Notes under the pieces: generated by a model
The model's database searches: none
Told to the model about the DNA's origin: nothing
The model's input: the letters and a program-made list of their open reading frames with translations, nothing else
Made by a program: the position numbers and the translations under genes
Shown here: in pieces, positions 48,290 to 58,189 of the stretch
How positions within the stretch are numbered: the stretch's first letter is position 1
Layout: every line of letters starts with the position of its first letter
Assembly (NCBI GenBank): GCA_025024175.1
Contig: QCXZ01000064.1
Location: 44,413,325 to 44,477,324, forward strand
Source: Rhyzopertha dominica
Taxonomy: Eukaryota > Arthropoda > Insecta > Coleoptera > Bostrichidae
DNA: 64,000 nucleotides
Reading direction: 5' to 3'

Positions 48290-48564
48290 GCAGCATCTGA
48301 ATTTGATGCAGTATCCGTGACAGTGACAGATTCACAAATTGTGGTGTTGCTTTCCGAAAAATCGGATTTGTTGCTGCAGGATTGCGATTGGGACTTCGGC
48401 TTTTTTGTTTTAAAAAAACTTCTAAATGTATTCACAGTTTTTCTTTTTTTATCAAGAACAGGAACAAATTCCGGATCTTCATCACTGCAAGAGAATGTAG
48501 CTCTTTGCTCCTCTTCAGCAGAAACATCCATAGCCTTATGAAACATAAATAAACGTTTACACAA
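48290..48564 (-). CDS. hAT transposase, exon 1
   Basis: The minus-strand frame starts at either 48564 or, more likely, the second methionine (MDVSAEEEQRATFSC). It encodes an acidic, then a lysine- and serine-rich N-terminal region (SFFKTKKPKSQSQ). It ends at a strong splice donor, GC|GTAAGT at 48290/48289, just before an in-frame stop. The phase matches exon 2. A CATAAG acceptor-like site lies just before the second ATG, so an upstream non-coding exon is possible. Content is low complexity, as usual for the part before the BED finger. Confidence 0.68.
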
Positions 48565-48800
48565 AAAAAAAATTACGTAACTATAAAAATAATGTATAAC
48601 ACATAAAAATAATACCTACTTGTATTTGTAAATGAGAACGGTATCTGCAATTTTTTACTGTAACAACCTGTACACTGCACACCACTAATCCAACTGAGAA
48701 CAATGCCCAATGCCCACATATAATTCTGCAGGCTCAGTCAGGCACTGTCTTGCTTGTTTCAGCTTGCAATGTTGCAATATTAGCAGCTCTGATGTTATGT

Positions 48801-49468
48801 ACCAGCGCCTTCTTAATATCCTGGCCGTCAGGCAGAATTTGTGACGTCACCCATTGGGTCGGGCAATAGCCGGGCGCTTAGCGCGAACGTTATCCAAATC
48901 GTGACATTTACCACAGAATTTCAAACTATTTTATTACTCCATTCCACACCACCCCTGAGGTTGAGTACAAGGTGCGTTTTTTTTTTAGGTGGTTTCCCCG
49001 GTAGGCCTAGTCCACACGAATATGAGTAATTAGGTTCATGATTAAGTACATGAATGTCGAGTAAATGTGGCACTAGATTAACCAAACATCTTTGTTGTAC
49101 ACCACAACACATTTAATTTGACACAATTTATGCAAGGTTGCAACAAAAGGATTGCTAGCCACGACTCTATTGCTTGAAAATATTTAACTTTCTATGTTTA
49201 GTTTCAATTTCACGAGAATTATCTTTTGCATTGCTTTCCTGAATTAAGTTTGTTTTAACAGCAGTATAATTTTTTAAAAGTATGTTAACCCATATATTTA
49301 TGCAGTAATTACTTATTTCAATGAATGACCTTTCACAATCTGTACACGATTCTTGATTTTCAACGTCCAGTTTTTCTAGCAGCAATCCTTTAAGTCACGA
49401 CCCAATGCATCAGCTGGTTGCAATGTTGTCAGGTCTGCCTGACGGCCAGGATGTTGAGAAGGCGTTGT
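48801..49468. mobile_element. Inverted-repeat element nested in the 5' part of the hAT copy
   Basis: GCGCCTTCTTAATATCCTGG (48805 on, running to 48836) is repeated inverted at 49434-49465 with few mismatches. Further in, CATTGGGTCG recurs inverted at 48851 and near 49400. The two ends therefore form imperfect 60-70-bp inverted repeats around about 530 bp. The inner part contains a GC-rich GTGACGTCACCC stretch next to the left arm and is otherwise unassigned. It could be a MITE or a palindromic promoter region of the hAT itself. Confidence 0.5.
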
Positions 49469-49776
49469 ATGTACATATACATATAAGATATCAAAAAATT
49501 AAATGTATTGACACTATGACACTCAATGACAATGAATAAAAGCCGGATTTTTATTACTACAAGAAAATTGATCTCTTTGCAGTCACACATTCATAGTCTA
49601 ATAAAACATTTACTTTTCGTGATTTTTAAAACTGCAACAAACAAATGTAGTAGCTACTTGTTTAATGTAATTAAGAACACCTCAATACAAATTCTACATG
49701 CTAAATTGGGCTTAACTCAACTTGCAATATTAGTAGTTTAATTACCAAAAAAGTAATTAAATAATTTTTTTTGGGG

Positions 49777-49960
49777 TAGTTTAATTACTGGCAGTTAAAC
49801 TACTTTTATAAACTACTAGTAATTGAATTACTCAGCTATATTGCAAACTACTAACTACAGTTACTTTTTTCTGAAAGTAGTTAACTACAACTACTTTTTT
49901 CATGAAAGTAGTTAAATTAGTAATTTAATTACTTTTGTAGTTAACTACTGCCCAGCTCTG
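49777..49960. repeat. Right subterminal repeats of the hAT element
   Basis: Many AGTAGTT and AACTACT motifs, including AGTAGTTAACTACAACTACT, lead into the terminal CTGCCCAGCTCTG at 49948-49960. This is a mirror image of the left end. Confidence 0.8.
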
Positions 49961-49968
49961 CCCTCTAA
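49961..49968. repeat. Right target-site duplication of the hAT element (CCCTCTAA)
   Basis: Exact copy of 43344-43351. Confidence 0.93.
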
Positions 49969-49984
49969 CATATGTATGTATTAT

Positions 49985-50740
49985 TTCAAGGTATTTCACG
50001 GCGTCTTGAAGAATCTAAAAGAATGAGAGGAACTGAAGTTCAGTCCATCACTCGTCGAATAAAGGTTGCATTAAACGCAACATTTACAATACCAGAAGAA
50101 AGAAGTATCCACCTCTGGCTAAGTCGATTGAAGATGTTCATAGTGTAATAAATAGTTTCAAAGCCATTACAAACGAAAAATTTGTTCTGGTTATGTCGGG
50201 AAAACATAATCATTTTGCGTGCGAAAAGAATCTCTGCTTCTTGACAAATTGCGATACCATCTAACGTGGACGGAACGTTTTCAATTTTTTTTCTATCCAT
50301 AGGCTTATGAACGGACACTATGTGCCGCTAGTTTTTTGTCTTATCAATGATAAAAGGACATAAACTTTTGAAAAATTAATTATTAAAAGTTAATAAAAAG
50401 CGAGTGCGAACTATTAGAACTAAATTTCCAACCCAAAAATATAAGTCGATTTTGAGCGTGCCATTCACAATGCTATTAATAATCGAACTTGGCTAAAAGT
50501 GACTGCTGTTGGATGCAGATTCCATTTATCCCAAGCATGGTGGAGTAAAATCAAGAGTTTGGTTTCTCCATCGGCTATAAATGTGGTAGCCCGACTGGAA
50601 AATGGCTGAAACACATATTTGGACTTTAATATTTACCTGCAGAAGAAGTTAACGATTATTTTGTCTTATAACTTGTGGAATTAGCTCCTTCGTAATTCAA
50701 CGATAAAAATGTCGAATATTTAATTGTCTGAATAATGTGG
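49985..50740 (+). pseudogene. MULE transposase remnant, 3' part
   Basis: In family order and shifting frame: SRRLEESKRMRG; RRKKYPPLAKSIEDVHSVIN; KFVLVMSGKHNHFACEKNL followed by FLTNCDTI; the catalytic-region motif VDGTFSIFF; LMNGHYVPLVFCLINDKR; AIHNAINNRTW; VGCRFHLSQAWWSKI; and near the end VEELAPS. This is the MULE segment that follows a FLYWCH finger in insect genes of this type. The DGTF aspartate and the C-R-F-H-L-x-Q-x-W-W motif are kept. At least four frame changes and several stops make it a pseudogene. It resumes 17 bp after the hAT target duplication, continuing the gene begun at 42909. Confidence 0.72.
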
Positions 50741-50800
50741 GGCCCATTTTGATGGACCCACATACGTTGTCGCGTATCATCTAACTCATCCTAATCGTTA

Positions 50801-50803
<3 letters not shown>

Positions 50804-50847
<44 letters not shown>
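50804..50847. repeat. (AT)n microsatellite
   Basis: About 22 uninterrupted AT units. Confidence 0.95.
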
Positions 50848-50849
<2 letters not shown>

Positions 50850-51004
50850 CATCCATTTCACCGTTGTCAAAACTGGCAAGACGAGATTGTCGATACACGG
50901 AAATACGCAATCGTGAATTCATTTTATATGTTTTTTAAGAAAATTGGAAAAATAGTGAATGATGAAGGTAGTTTTTGGGTTGCATCAAATAAAAATACAG
51001 GAAT

Positions 51005-51030
51005 AAACCATAACTAACTCACCCTGTATA
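51005..51030. mobile_element. Isolated mariner-type terminus
   Basis: ACTCACCCTGTATAAG is the complement of a TATACAGGGTGAGT end, as in several mariner families. No partner end or transposase was found nearby. Confidence 0.35.
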
Positions 51031-51310
51031 AGTTAGTTTAAGGTGTATAACAGAAACCGTCGACAAAGGGTATAATGAAGTGTTTTAACAAAAATTGTAG
51101 AATAATAATTGTGTTTTTATTTAAAAAAAAATAACTAAATTCTAACCTTATTTTTAAAAACATTTTTATTTGTTTTCACTTCTGGGAGTCATTATAAAAA
51201 TAAAATGAAATGAATGACATGAAATCTCTCGTCACCATGGAACCTGCGGGAAAACCTTAATCCGCTCAGGTAGTAATTTACGTATCAGGTACCAAACAGA
51301 CCGTCGCGTC

Positions 51311-51395
51311 GGAGCAATTTGCCAATTTCGGAAAAGGTTAAAATTAATCCTCCGGAGGAATTTACATGTTTGGGCTTGAAATCGGAGAAATTTAC
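51311..51395 (-). repeat. Three AAATTTCTCCG-type motifs, inverted relative to 42727
   Basis: On the minus strand GCAAATTGCTCC (51311-51322), GTAAATTCCTCCG (51353-51365) and GTAAATTTCTCCG (51383-51395) recur within 85 bp. They may be the right terminal repeats of the MULE. Confidence 0.5.
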
Positions 51396-51599
51396 ATCCT
51401 TTCTTTATTAGATGCGAAAGGAACAAAAGATTGCATAAGAAAATTGCGGCAATAAAAGTGGCAGTTTTGCATTTGGTAGAATCAATGGAAATTATTTCGT
51501 ATTTGCATGTGTTCACCAGGACGGGACGGTAGTATGCTATTCACGCATTCGTAACTGCCAAGTGTACGAGCAATTGGAATTTATCGAATGTCACCATCT

Positions 51600-52110
51600 C
51601 TAGGGATTCTAATGCCAGGTAATCTTATCTATCGGCATTAGCGAAAAATTCCCCGATCCGATCGGCGGTCTCCGAGTTTTCCAAAGTATCCCGCTTACCT
51701 TCTCGTAAACATTCATCGGGCCAGCGAACGGTTACATAACGCCGTCGGCACTGTCGTTGCGCATGCGCGCGAGTCTTACAGGTGACTAGTCGACTTCGGG
51801 CCGCAACGGCGAAAACATGCCGCAACTATCTACGTGGGCAATTTCGCCGATTGACAGAGAAAACCGCATGCATATGTTCGAGTAGCTTACAGTGACATGT
51901 TATGTGTGCCATTGACCAGAGTGACAGTGAATGAAAAGTGTTTGGTTTCTGTGTAAAACCCCGACTACCGGCGAGGACAACGAAAGAATGCGGCTATCCC
52001 TTGCCAGAGTCAGGTTAGCCTTTTCTTCTGTCACATCCGCCCACTTGATACACTTGTTTTATTTTTACACTGCATTGCCCGTACGCGAAAATATCCGCGA
52101 CCTGAAAAGA
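51600..52110 (-). promoter_or_regulatory. GC-rich promoter-like island with NRF1-type palindrome
   Basis: CpG-rich DNA in an AT-rich region. TGCGCATGCGCGC (51758-51770) matches the NRF1/Ewg palindrome found at insect housekeeping promoters. On the minus strand, 40-60 bp downstream, is an ATG (51716) followed by five codons (MNVYEK) and a strong splice donor GAGAAG|GTAAGC (exon end 51699). This looks like a first exon with short coding content. On the plus strand a frame from 51931 meets a weaker donor CAG|GTTAGC near 52014, so a bidirectional promoter is possible. The gene itself would lie outside the recognised sequence. Confidence 0.35.
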
Positions 52111-52339
52111 GAATGCATGTCAGGAGATAAAACATTGAACCAGATAAACAAAGTTTTATTGACACGGTGTTGCCGGACCGTGTTATGAAAACTTATTATA
52201 GTAAATTTTAAGCTTGTCGACTTTTAATCCTTTTATCAATATAACGCAGTGGATGTAGACCTTTATTTTGTGGAGTCGTTTCATGTAATTATCTTTAGCG
52301 CTTATATCTGTAGGTTTGGTCACCTCAAAGATAAAAAAT

Positions 52340-53120
52340 ATACAAAGTTATTATGTTCAATTAACCCTCCACCCATATTTGCACACAAATCCACTCTGAA
52401 ACCAAGCTCCTAGAAACTTTTTAATTTGCTTTAAACATCTCCACAAATAAAAATCTAAGACTGTGAAATCGGGAATTCTGGCAGGTCACACTACAAATTT
52501 AACATTTAATTAGTTAGTAACAATGTGAGGATAATGTATAACCGGATTACTGTCGCCGTCGTGCTGAAAAAAATGTACGCGTGTAATTAAATTCGAGATC
52601 ATCAATTCCATTGATAAAACTTTGTTACTTATCTGTGTGCTGATTAATGTCGTTATAAAAAAAGTATGGTCCTATTATCTCTTGATAACCAACGGTACGC
52701 CATATATTTTCTTCTGCTGTAAAATACCTACTGACGACTTTTGCAAACTCTGAAATATGGATTAACATCGCTTTAATATCTTACATGCTGTTAGGCAACT
52801 GTCCCTTTGATAGATAATGTTGCATCATCACAAAACACTATTCTGCGACAAAAGTTTTATTATCTCAATATTTGATCTTCCATCGACAAACATAAAACAT
52901 AATCATTTTGTACCAGTGTATGATGAAAGATTGGCTTGTATAGGGCAATTTTCTTCTCTTTCCAAGCTAACGCTCAGTTTTTGCTCCCCGTGCGCGAAAC
53001 TTTAATATTCAGTTTGTCATTGAACTTTCCAAAAACGGAACGATAGTTTTGCTCACCCGTACTATAATATTGAATTTGCTCCAAAGTCAACATTTTGTAA
53101 ACGTTTATGACTGGCGCAGA
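52340..53120 (-). pseudogene. Mariner-type transposase remnant
   Basis: Read on the minus strand and shifting frame: MLTLEQIQYYSTGEQNYRS near 53090 (HTH start), FCDDATLSIKGTVA near 52830, VWRTVGYQEIIGPYFF-like sequence near 52690, FQHDGDSNP near 52555 and IPDFTVLDFYLWRCLK near 52460. These correspond to the DEATF, IIGPYFF, QHDGAPAH and SPDLTPLDFFLWG landmarks of insect mariner-like transposases, in order. The aspartates of the first, second and third landmarks are recognisable, but there are many stops and frame changes. Confidence 0.72.
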
Positions 53121-53730
53121 ATTACCAAAACAAAGCCAGCCCGCCTACAATATAAAAACTTTAACGTTAAAATTAATCATTACTAAACCTTCTTTCCACT
53201 GAGCCAGAATAATGAAGATTTAATTACAGATTTGCTTATCTTAGAACGAGCAGAAGTGTTTTTTTTTGTTTCCTTCTGTAAACCCAATCCGGTGACATAC
53301 TGTAGGTAGGTTATCGACCTACATATTCTTTGGTTGTTCCGCACCATTGTCAAAATTTGTGAAGTTTCGGAAGCAAATATATTTTTTAGCATTTCGTTGT
53401 TGTGACTGTCTGTTCTGTACCCATGTGGCCTTTCGGCTGAAATCGTAGAATTTATTTAAAATGAGCACTCTTGTTTGCAAAATGAGGTATCATGTTATCA
53501 TTGTTCATTGTACACTAGATTTAGTGAAAACACTATATATCAATTCTTTCAGCTGTTTAGTGCTGTTTACTATATAATTAGCCTCTTAATTAGCGTCTTC
53601 ATAGAGAACGATGCTTCATCGTAAGATAATTTCAGAAAGTTTTATTGGTAGGTATACCTATACTTCTGAAACTTTACTTATTCTAAATAACAATTTTTTA
53701 TTCAGGGTCTGCTTTAAAAATTGGAAATGT

Positions 53731-54060
53731 CTAGTTATCAATGCCGTCACCTAAATTACTAGATTTACTTTCAATTTTAGAATTTCGCTTGGATCTAAAC
53801 TTGTCATGTTCAGACATTTTGGCAACACTGCCCACGTATGCTAAGTGATAACCACCGCCGAAATGATAACGCAAGCCGTGACATAAATAACAACATACAC
53901 ACAAATCGAGCGCTTTTGTTAAACCTAGGTGTATTGACATCGAACATGTGATTTTCCCGCGACCCGACTGCGTCTAGTAGGGTCGAGGAATGCGAAAAGC
54001 CGGTTGGCCTTGAACGAGCCGTTTGGTTTTTTCGCGGGTCGCAGATTTAGGGGTAAATTT
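53731..54060 (-). promoter_or_regulatory. GC-rich segment leading to a well-placed ATG
   Basis: A GC-rich stretch (53940-54060) carries an 8-bp inverted repeat, GCGACCCG (about 53958) and CGGGTCGC (about 54036). On the minus strand it leads to GTTGCCAAAATGTC, an excellent insect start context. The frame from there (MSEHDKFRSKRNSKIESKS) runs 28 codons to a TAG at about 53731, and an AATAAA follows about 40 bases later. It could be a very short gene, a first exon spliced before the stop (TTAG|GTGACG), or chance. The composition and ATG context are seen; a gene is inference. Confidence 0.28.
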
Positions 54061-54389
54061 TGAACGCCCTGGACAAACTACACCGCCTCTCTGCCATGCT
54101 TGTTTGTGGCTGCCACGATTAGATATGGCGAGTTACTATGTTTTATCTATTTTTGAAACTAGATACCGTGAAATGAACGGGTTTGCATAAGTAATTGGAT
54201 AGGGTTTTATGTTGGCCCATATATCTTTCCGGTGAGAACTACGTAATTTTACTGGGAATTTCATGTTTGGCTAGTTTAGAGCAGCTTTATTCAACTCGTA
54301 AAAAATGTAAGTGCGTGTTTTCAGATTTTTTAATTAAAGTACAATAGCCTCGACAATAGCACACTTTAGCAGAAGCAAAAAGTATTATA

Positions 54390-55467
54390 TACAGTGTGTC
54401 GCATTTAAGATGAAGACACCCCCATATTTTAGTTATTTAAAGGAATACAGATCTGAATTTTCGCATAGTCATAAACGGTGACGGGTCATATTTTTTAAGA
54501 TACTTAACCGAATTCTGAATTTTAAACTCTGCCTATTACGAATAGACAGGGCTAATTCTCAATATTTTGTTTTGCATTAGAGATATCGAAAAAATTATTA
54601 GAAAAAGTTGTTCAGAATATTTTTTTGGGCCCGCATACCAATTTTCATGGCAAAATTCGCATTTTCAATTTTTTCAATATTTTGGTATCTTAAAATGATT
54701 ATTTTCTTTTTTAATTTTATAACTAGTGCGCCTATGGAAAGTAAGAACTTGACAATTTCATAGTGTTATGTATTCAAATATTTCAATAAAGTAAATAACA
54801 CAAGGTAATGAGAATTTTATTTTATGATCATTATTTTATTCTAGCGGCTGCTTTTCCATGATTAATGGGAGCATGTTTGGGATATCTCAAGTTAAACTCT
54901 GTAGCAACTTGTCTGCTGCTACGAGCATTATCACCAAACAACCGAATTATTTAGATTTTTTCACGTAAAGTTAATAGCATTTTGATTCTCTGATCACCAA
55001 TTATAACTAGAACTTAACGCAATAAATTAAAAGCTGACTGCTGTTTAAACTTACTAACTAAAACAATGCAAAAGAAATAAAAACTGAGTGTTAATTCTGT
55101 GATCACTATCTCCATAACTAGAAATGTATGCAATTAAGTCCAAACTGACTTCTGTCAATTTTATTATTTTCCATGGCACACTAAGTATAAAATTACAAAA
55201 AGAAAACGTAATAATTCGTATACGGGCCTAAAAAATATTCTGAACAACTTTTTCTACTTTTTTTTCGATATAGGAATCTAACGCGAAAAAAATATTGAGG
55301 ATCGGCCCTATTTGTCAATTCGTAGTAGGTAGTTTAAAATTCTGAATTTCGTTAAGTATCTTAGAAAATATGACCTGTCACCGTTTATTACTGTGCGAAA
55401 ATTCAGATCTGTATTCGTTTAAATAACTAAAATATGGGGGTGTCTTCATCTTATTGCGACACACATA
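54390..55467 (-). mobile_element. Mariner-derived MITE with 250-bp arms
   Basis: The left arm 54390-54643 and right arm 55213-55467 are inverted copies that agree along almost their whole length. Both contain GATGAAGACACCCCCATATT and the complement pair around CAGATCTGAATTTTCGCA. The ends read TACAGTGTGTCGC and ATGTGTGTCGC with TA at the border. The 570-bp centre still encodes part of a transposase N-terminus on the minus strand, so the MITE arose by internal deletion of a coding mariner-like element. Confidence 0.85.
54831..54980 (-). pseudogene. Mariner-type transposase, N-terminal helix-turn-helix fragment
   Basis: A 49-codon stretch on the minus strand opens with ATG (54980) and reads LLTLREKI, one TAA, then IIRLFGDNARSSRQVATEF and NLRYPKHAPINHGKAAARI. 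It matches the E-K-I-x-I-I-x-L-x-G-D-N-x-R-S-x-R-x-A pattern of the DUF4817-type DNA-binding helix-turn-helix of insect mariner-like transposases. The rest of the protein is deleted, and the internal stop shows decay. Confidence 0.7.
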
Positions 55468-58180
55468 TTTATATTGATATAAATATTACCAGTTGGTGTA
55501 AATAAATTACTTCAATCGTTATTTCCCCAGATCCTTTTCATACATCGTAATCTACCGTTAGTACTGTGTTTTGGCCATTTTTATTAATGTATTGCTGTCG
55601 TATACCTACACGTACCTTTGCTTATTGTCATTCAGTTTCTATTTACATACTTTATTCCTTAGAATGTCGAACTTCAAATGGCTTTCATTGCATCAGTATA
55701 GCTAGATTATGGATTTGTAACGGAAGTCATAAGTGGCTTATGATTTATTGACCGCCGAAGACGGTGTGAAAAAGGGATGTAATTTATTCCTTTCTAATAA
55801 CTTAATCTGTCAGTCTCATTTATCGAAATTTGATTAGACAGTTTGATACGTTTTTACATGTTAAACCGTTGATGACAAAGTCTGTCCATCTCGACACTTT
55901 TCTGTGACCAAAAGGCTTCGAAATGCCCGTTGCGAAACGTAAGATATAAAACGAGCCATCATACACTGTCTAAAGTAGAGAAATTAAGGAAAATTTCCTG
56001 GTGCTTTTTTTCAAAAAGAGTATTTGTCCAATAACATTTTCTAAATTTTATTATTCTGTAAGATTTTTCTGTTTTTTTTTTAAACGTATTTGTCTAATTT
56101 CATTGTTATATTTGAATCTTAACGGGAACCTTTTTTCATTCTCTTAGTTACAAAAAGTTAACCCAACCTCTATTAATTATTTAATAAAAACCTTTTATCC
56201 CATTATGTTCAATTATTACAGTTTGCAATAAATTGGGAAACAAGAACAATTTTTCGGTAGTTCCGCAATAATGTGTCAACCGGAAACTTTGCTGATACTA
56301 AAACCTCCATCCGTTCGGCTTTACCATGCGGTGGAAATGACGGTGTTATCTAAATGTAAGTTAATAAAATATCGTAAAATAGATAGTTATAGAGTTCGAT
56401 GCTTTGAAAGGCGAAGTATTTGTCTGTTTTTTGCGTATTGACTTCTGACATTCCTGTTGCATCTTACATAACACACTGACATACAGTACGTTTGCCTTCA
56501 CATACTTGCATTCGTAGACCATTATATTCTACAACGGGCTAATTAATTAAATTATTGTAACATAACTTTTTAGTAAGTAAACTTTAACTTAGATATAGCA
56601 GTTATTCATTATTAGCTTCGTATAAAATGTAGAAAGGTTTAGCTACGTTGGTTTGCCTTATAAAACATACACTTTAATATTTTCAGAGCTATGGTTAGAT
56701 AAATACCTACCTGTAAACTTGATCTATAAAATACAGCTTATTCGGAGCAAAACCGTCCGAATCTCGTGGTGGGTTACCTGTAGGCTAGCCTTGAGAATTT
56801 TTTGTTTTTAGGTCGCATTAACCTTGTGGCTTCTGGTTATTTGACGTGGTTTTCTTATTGTAGGTGTTGTTTTTCGTAGACTGCGAAATGCAGACAAGCA
56901 TTTCTTTGATTTTATATCACAGTTTTTGTCGTTAAAAATATAATAGCAGCCCTTTATGTGCTTGATTTGATAACAGCTTTTTATGTTGTTTTTATTTTTG
57001 AGTGGACTTGTTTGTAGCCAGCCCATCAGAAGGTAGATTTCTTTATATAGACGAGATCTACGGAGAATAAAATTCACATAATTGGACATAGGTATAAGTC
57101 TTAAATTAGTAGGCTTTATTTTCATTGTTATTCATCTGCAGTTCCTGCTTCATTTATTTTTATGTGTAGTTCAACTGTACACACTATTGTCGAATTCTTA
57201 TTTGCAAAATGTGAATTGCGTGGATTTCATTGTCAACTTACAGCTTAGTGTAATGTAGAAATAAAAATTATAAAATTTCATTTAAAGTTTGACAATGAAA
57301 TTAGTAATAAATAGTCTGCAGTAAATAATTAATATTGCTGGGGATAAGTGGATACGGTTTTCAAAATTTTTTGGTGTATTCTCTTAGAGAAACATTGATC
57401 CTTATATAAGAATATATTTTGAATATATTAAAAACAGCATTATTTTCTTGGATTTTATGAACTGTGTACTAAATTAAATTCCTTAAAATCCTTAAAAAAC
57501 TAGTATTAACATACGCTTTGGTTTTATGTAACTCAGTAACGATATCCTATAACGAGTGAGTACGAGGGGCTTGGCGCTAAAGTTCATGGAGAATGTCGAA
57601 CAAAACACATCATGCAAATCGTATCGCAAGTATGCAATACCTGCCTGTATGTTATGTATAGAATTTGAACCACTACACCGCCTAATTTATTTTAATATCA
57701 CCCTGGACAGGGAACCATTGCACCTACTTCCTACCTGTTGTAAAAGGGTCAACAAATCCATGGGTAGAATTGCCTCTGCAAATAACTTTAATTCTGACAG
57801 AGGGATAATTTTTGTGGTCCTGGTAGAATAAGCTTAAAGGGGTGTGAATAGGGTATTCTCAAAAATTATTGAGTAGTGGTGGTTACTAAAGGTAACGTAA
57901 CGTTTTTTCTTGTGGAAATCAAGGTTAAACAGGGTTTATTAAAAAATCTCAGTGTTTTACAATTCATTTTATTTTAAATCAAAAGCATAAAACTACAAAT
58001 AATACAAACCACGTTTACTCTTCCTACAGAATTTACTAATAGGATATCAGAATAATGACACAACAGATTCGANTTTGTAAAATCAGCCTCTCACCAGTAG
58101 TTTTTGGAACTTCGAATTTGTGAAGGTTAAAATACATACCCATTTTGAAATATCCATTTTCAGAAAACTTTACTGACACG
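55468..58180. other. AT-rich sequence without a recognised gene
   Basis: Two longer open frames, 56808-57125 (minus, lysine/asparagine-rich) and 57556-57831 (plus), could not be matched to a family. They show no convincing splice or start signals. No repeats were seen. An N lies at 58072. Confidence 0.35.
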
Positions 58181-58189
58181 ACGATTTGG

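Larger units (their letters stand above)
43352..49960 (-). mobile_element. hAT transposon, 6.6 kb, complete ends, inserted in a MULE
   Basis: It begins CAGAGCTGGGCA at 43352 and ends with the complement at 49960, flanked by a perfect 8-bp duplication. The two 150-200-bp subterminal regions are full of AGTAGTTTAACTAC-like repeats. A transposase gene with two recognised exons lies on the minus strand. Two smaller inverted-repeat elements have inserted into it, one in the intron (46183-47553) and one in the 5' part (48801-49468), which accounts for much of the length. This is one of the two best-preserved elements of the window. Confidence 0.93.
42727..51395 (+). mobile_element. Probable MULE (FLYWCH type) split by a hAT insertion
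   Basis: Two parts of a FLYWCH-MULE gene on the plus strand (42909-43169 and 49985-50740) are separated by the 6.6-kb hAT element. Short motif repeats of the form GTAAATTTCTCCG flank them in opposite orientation: plus at 42727 and 42769, minus at 51311, 51353 and 51383. They would make plausible terminal or subterminal inverted repeats. Without the hAT insertion the unit would be about 2 kb. The exact borders and target duplication are not determined. Confidence 0.5.

Noticed and set aside
56808..57125. 105-codon minus-strand frame
   Set aside because: Lysine-, asparagine- and isoleucine-rich without a family match or clear signals. It may be chance in AT-rich DNA.
57556..57831. 91-codon plus-strand frame in a slightly GC-richer stretch
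   Set aside because: Looks mildly coding-like, but I found no domain, no splice support and no repeat; not enough to call.
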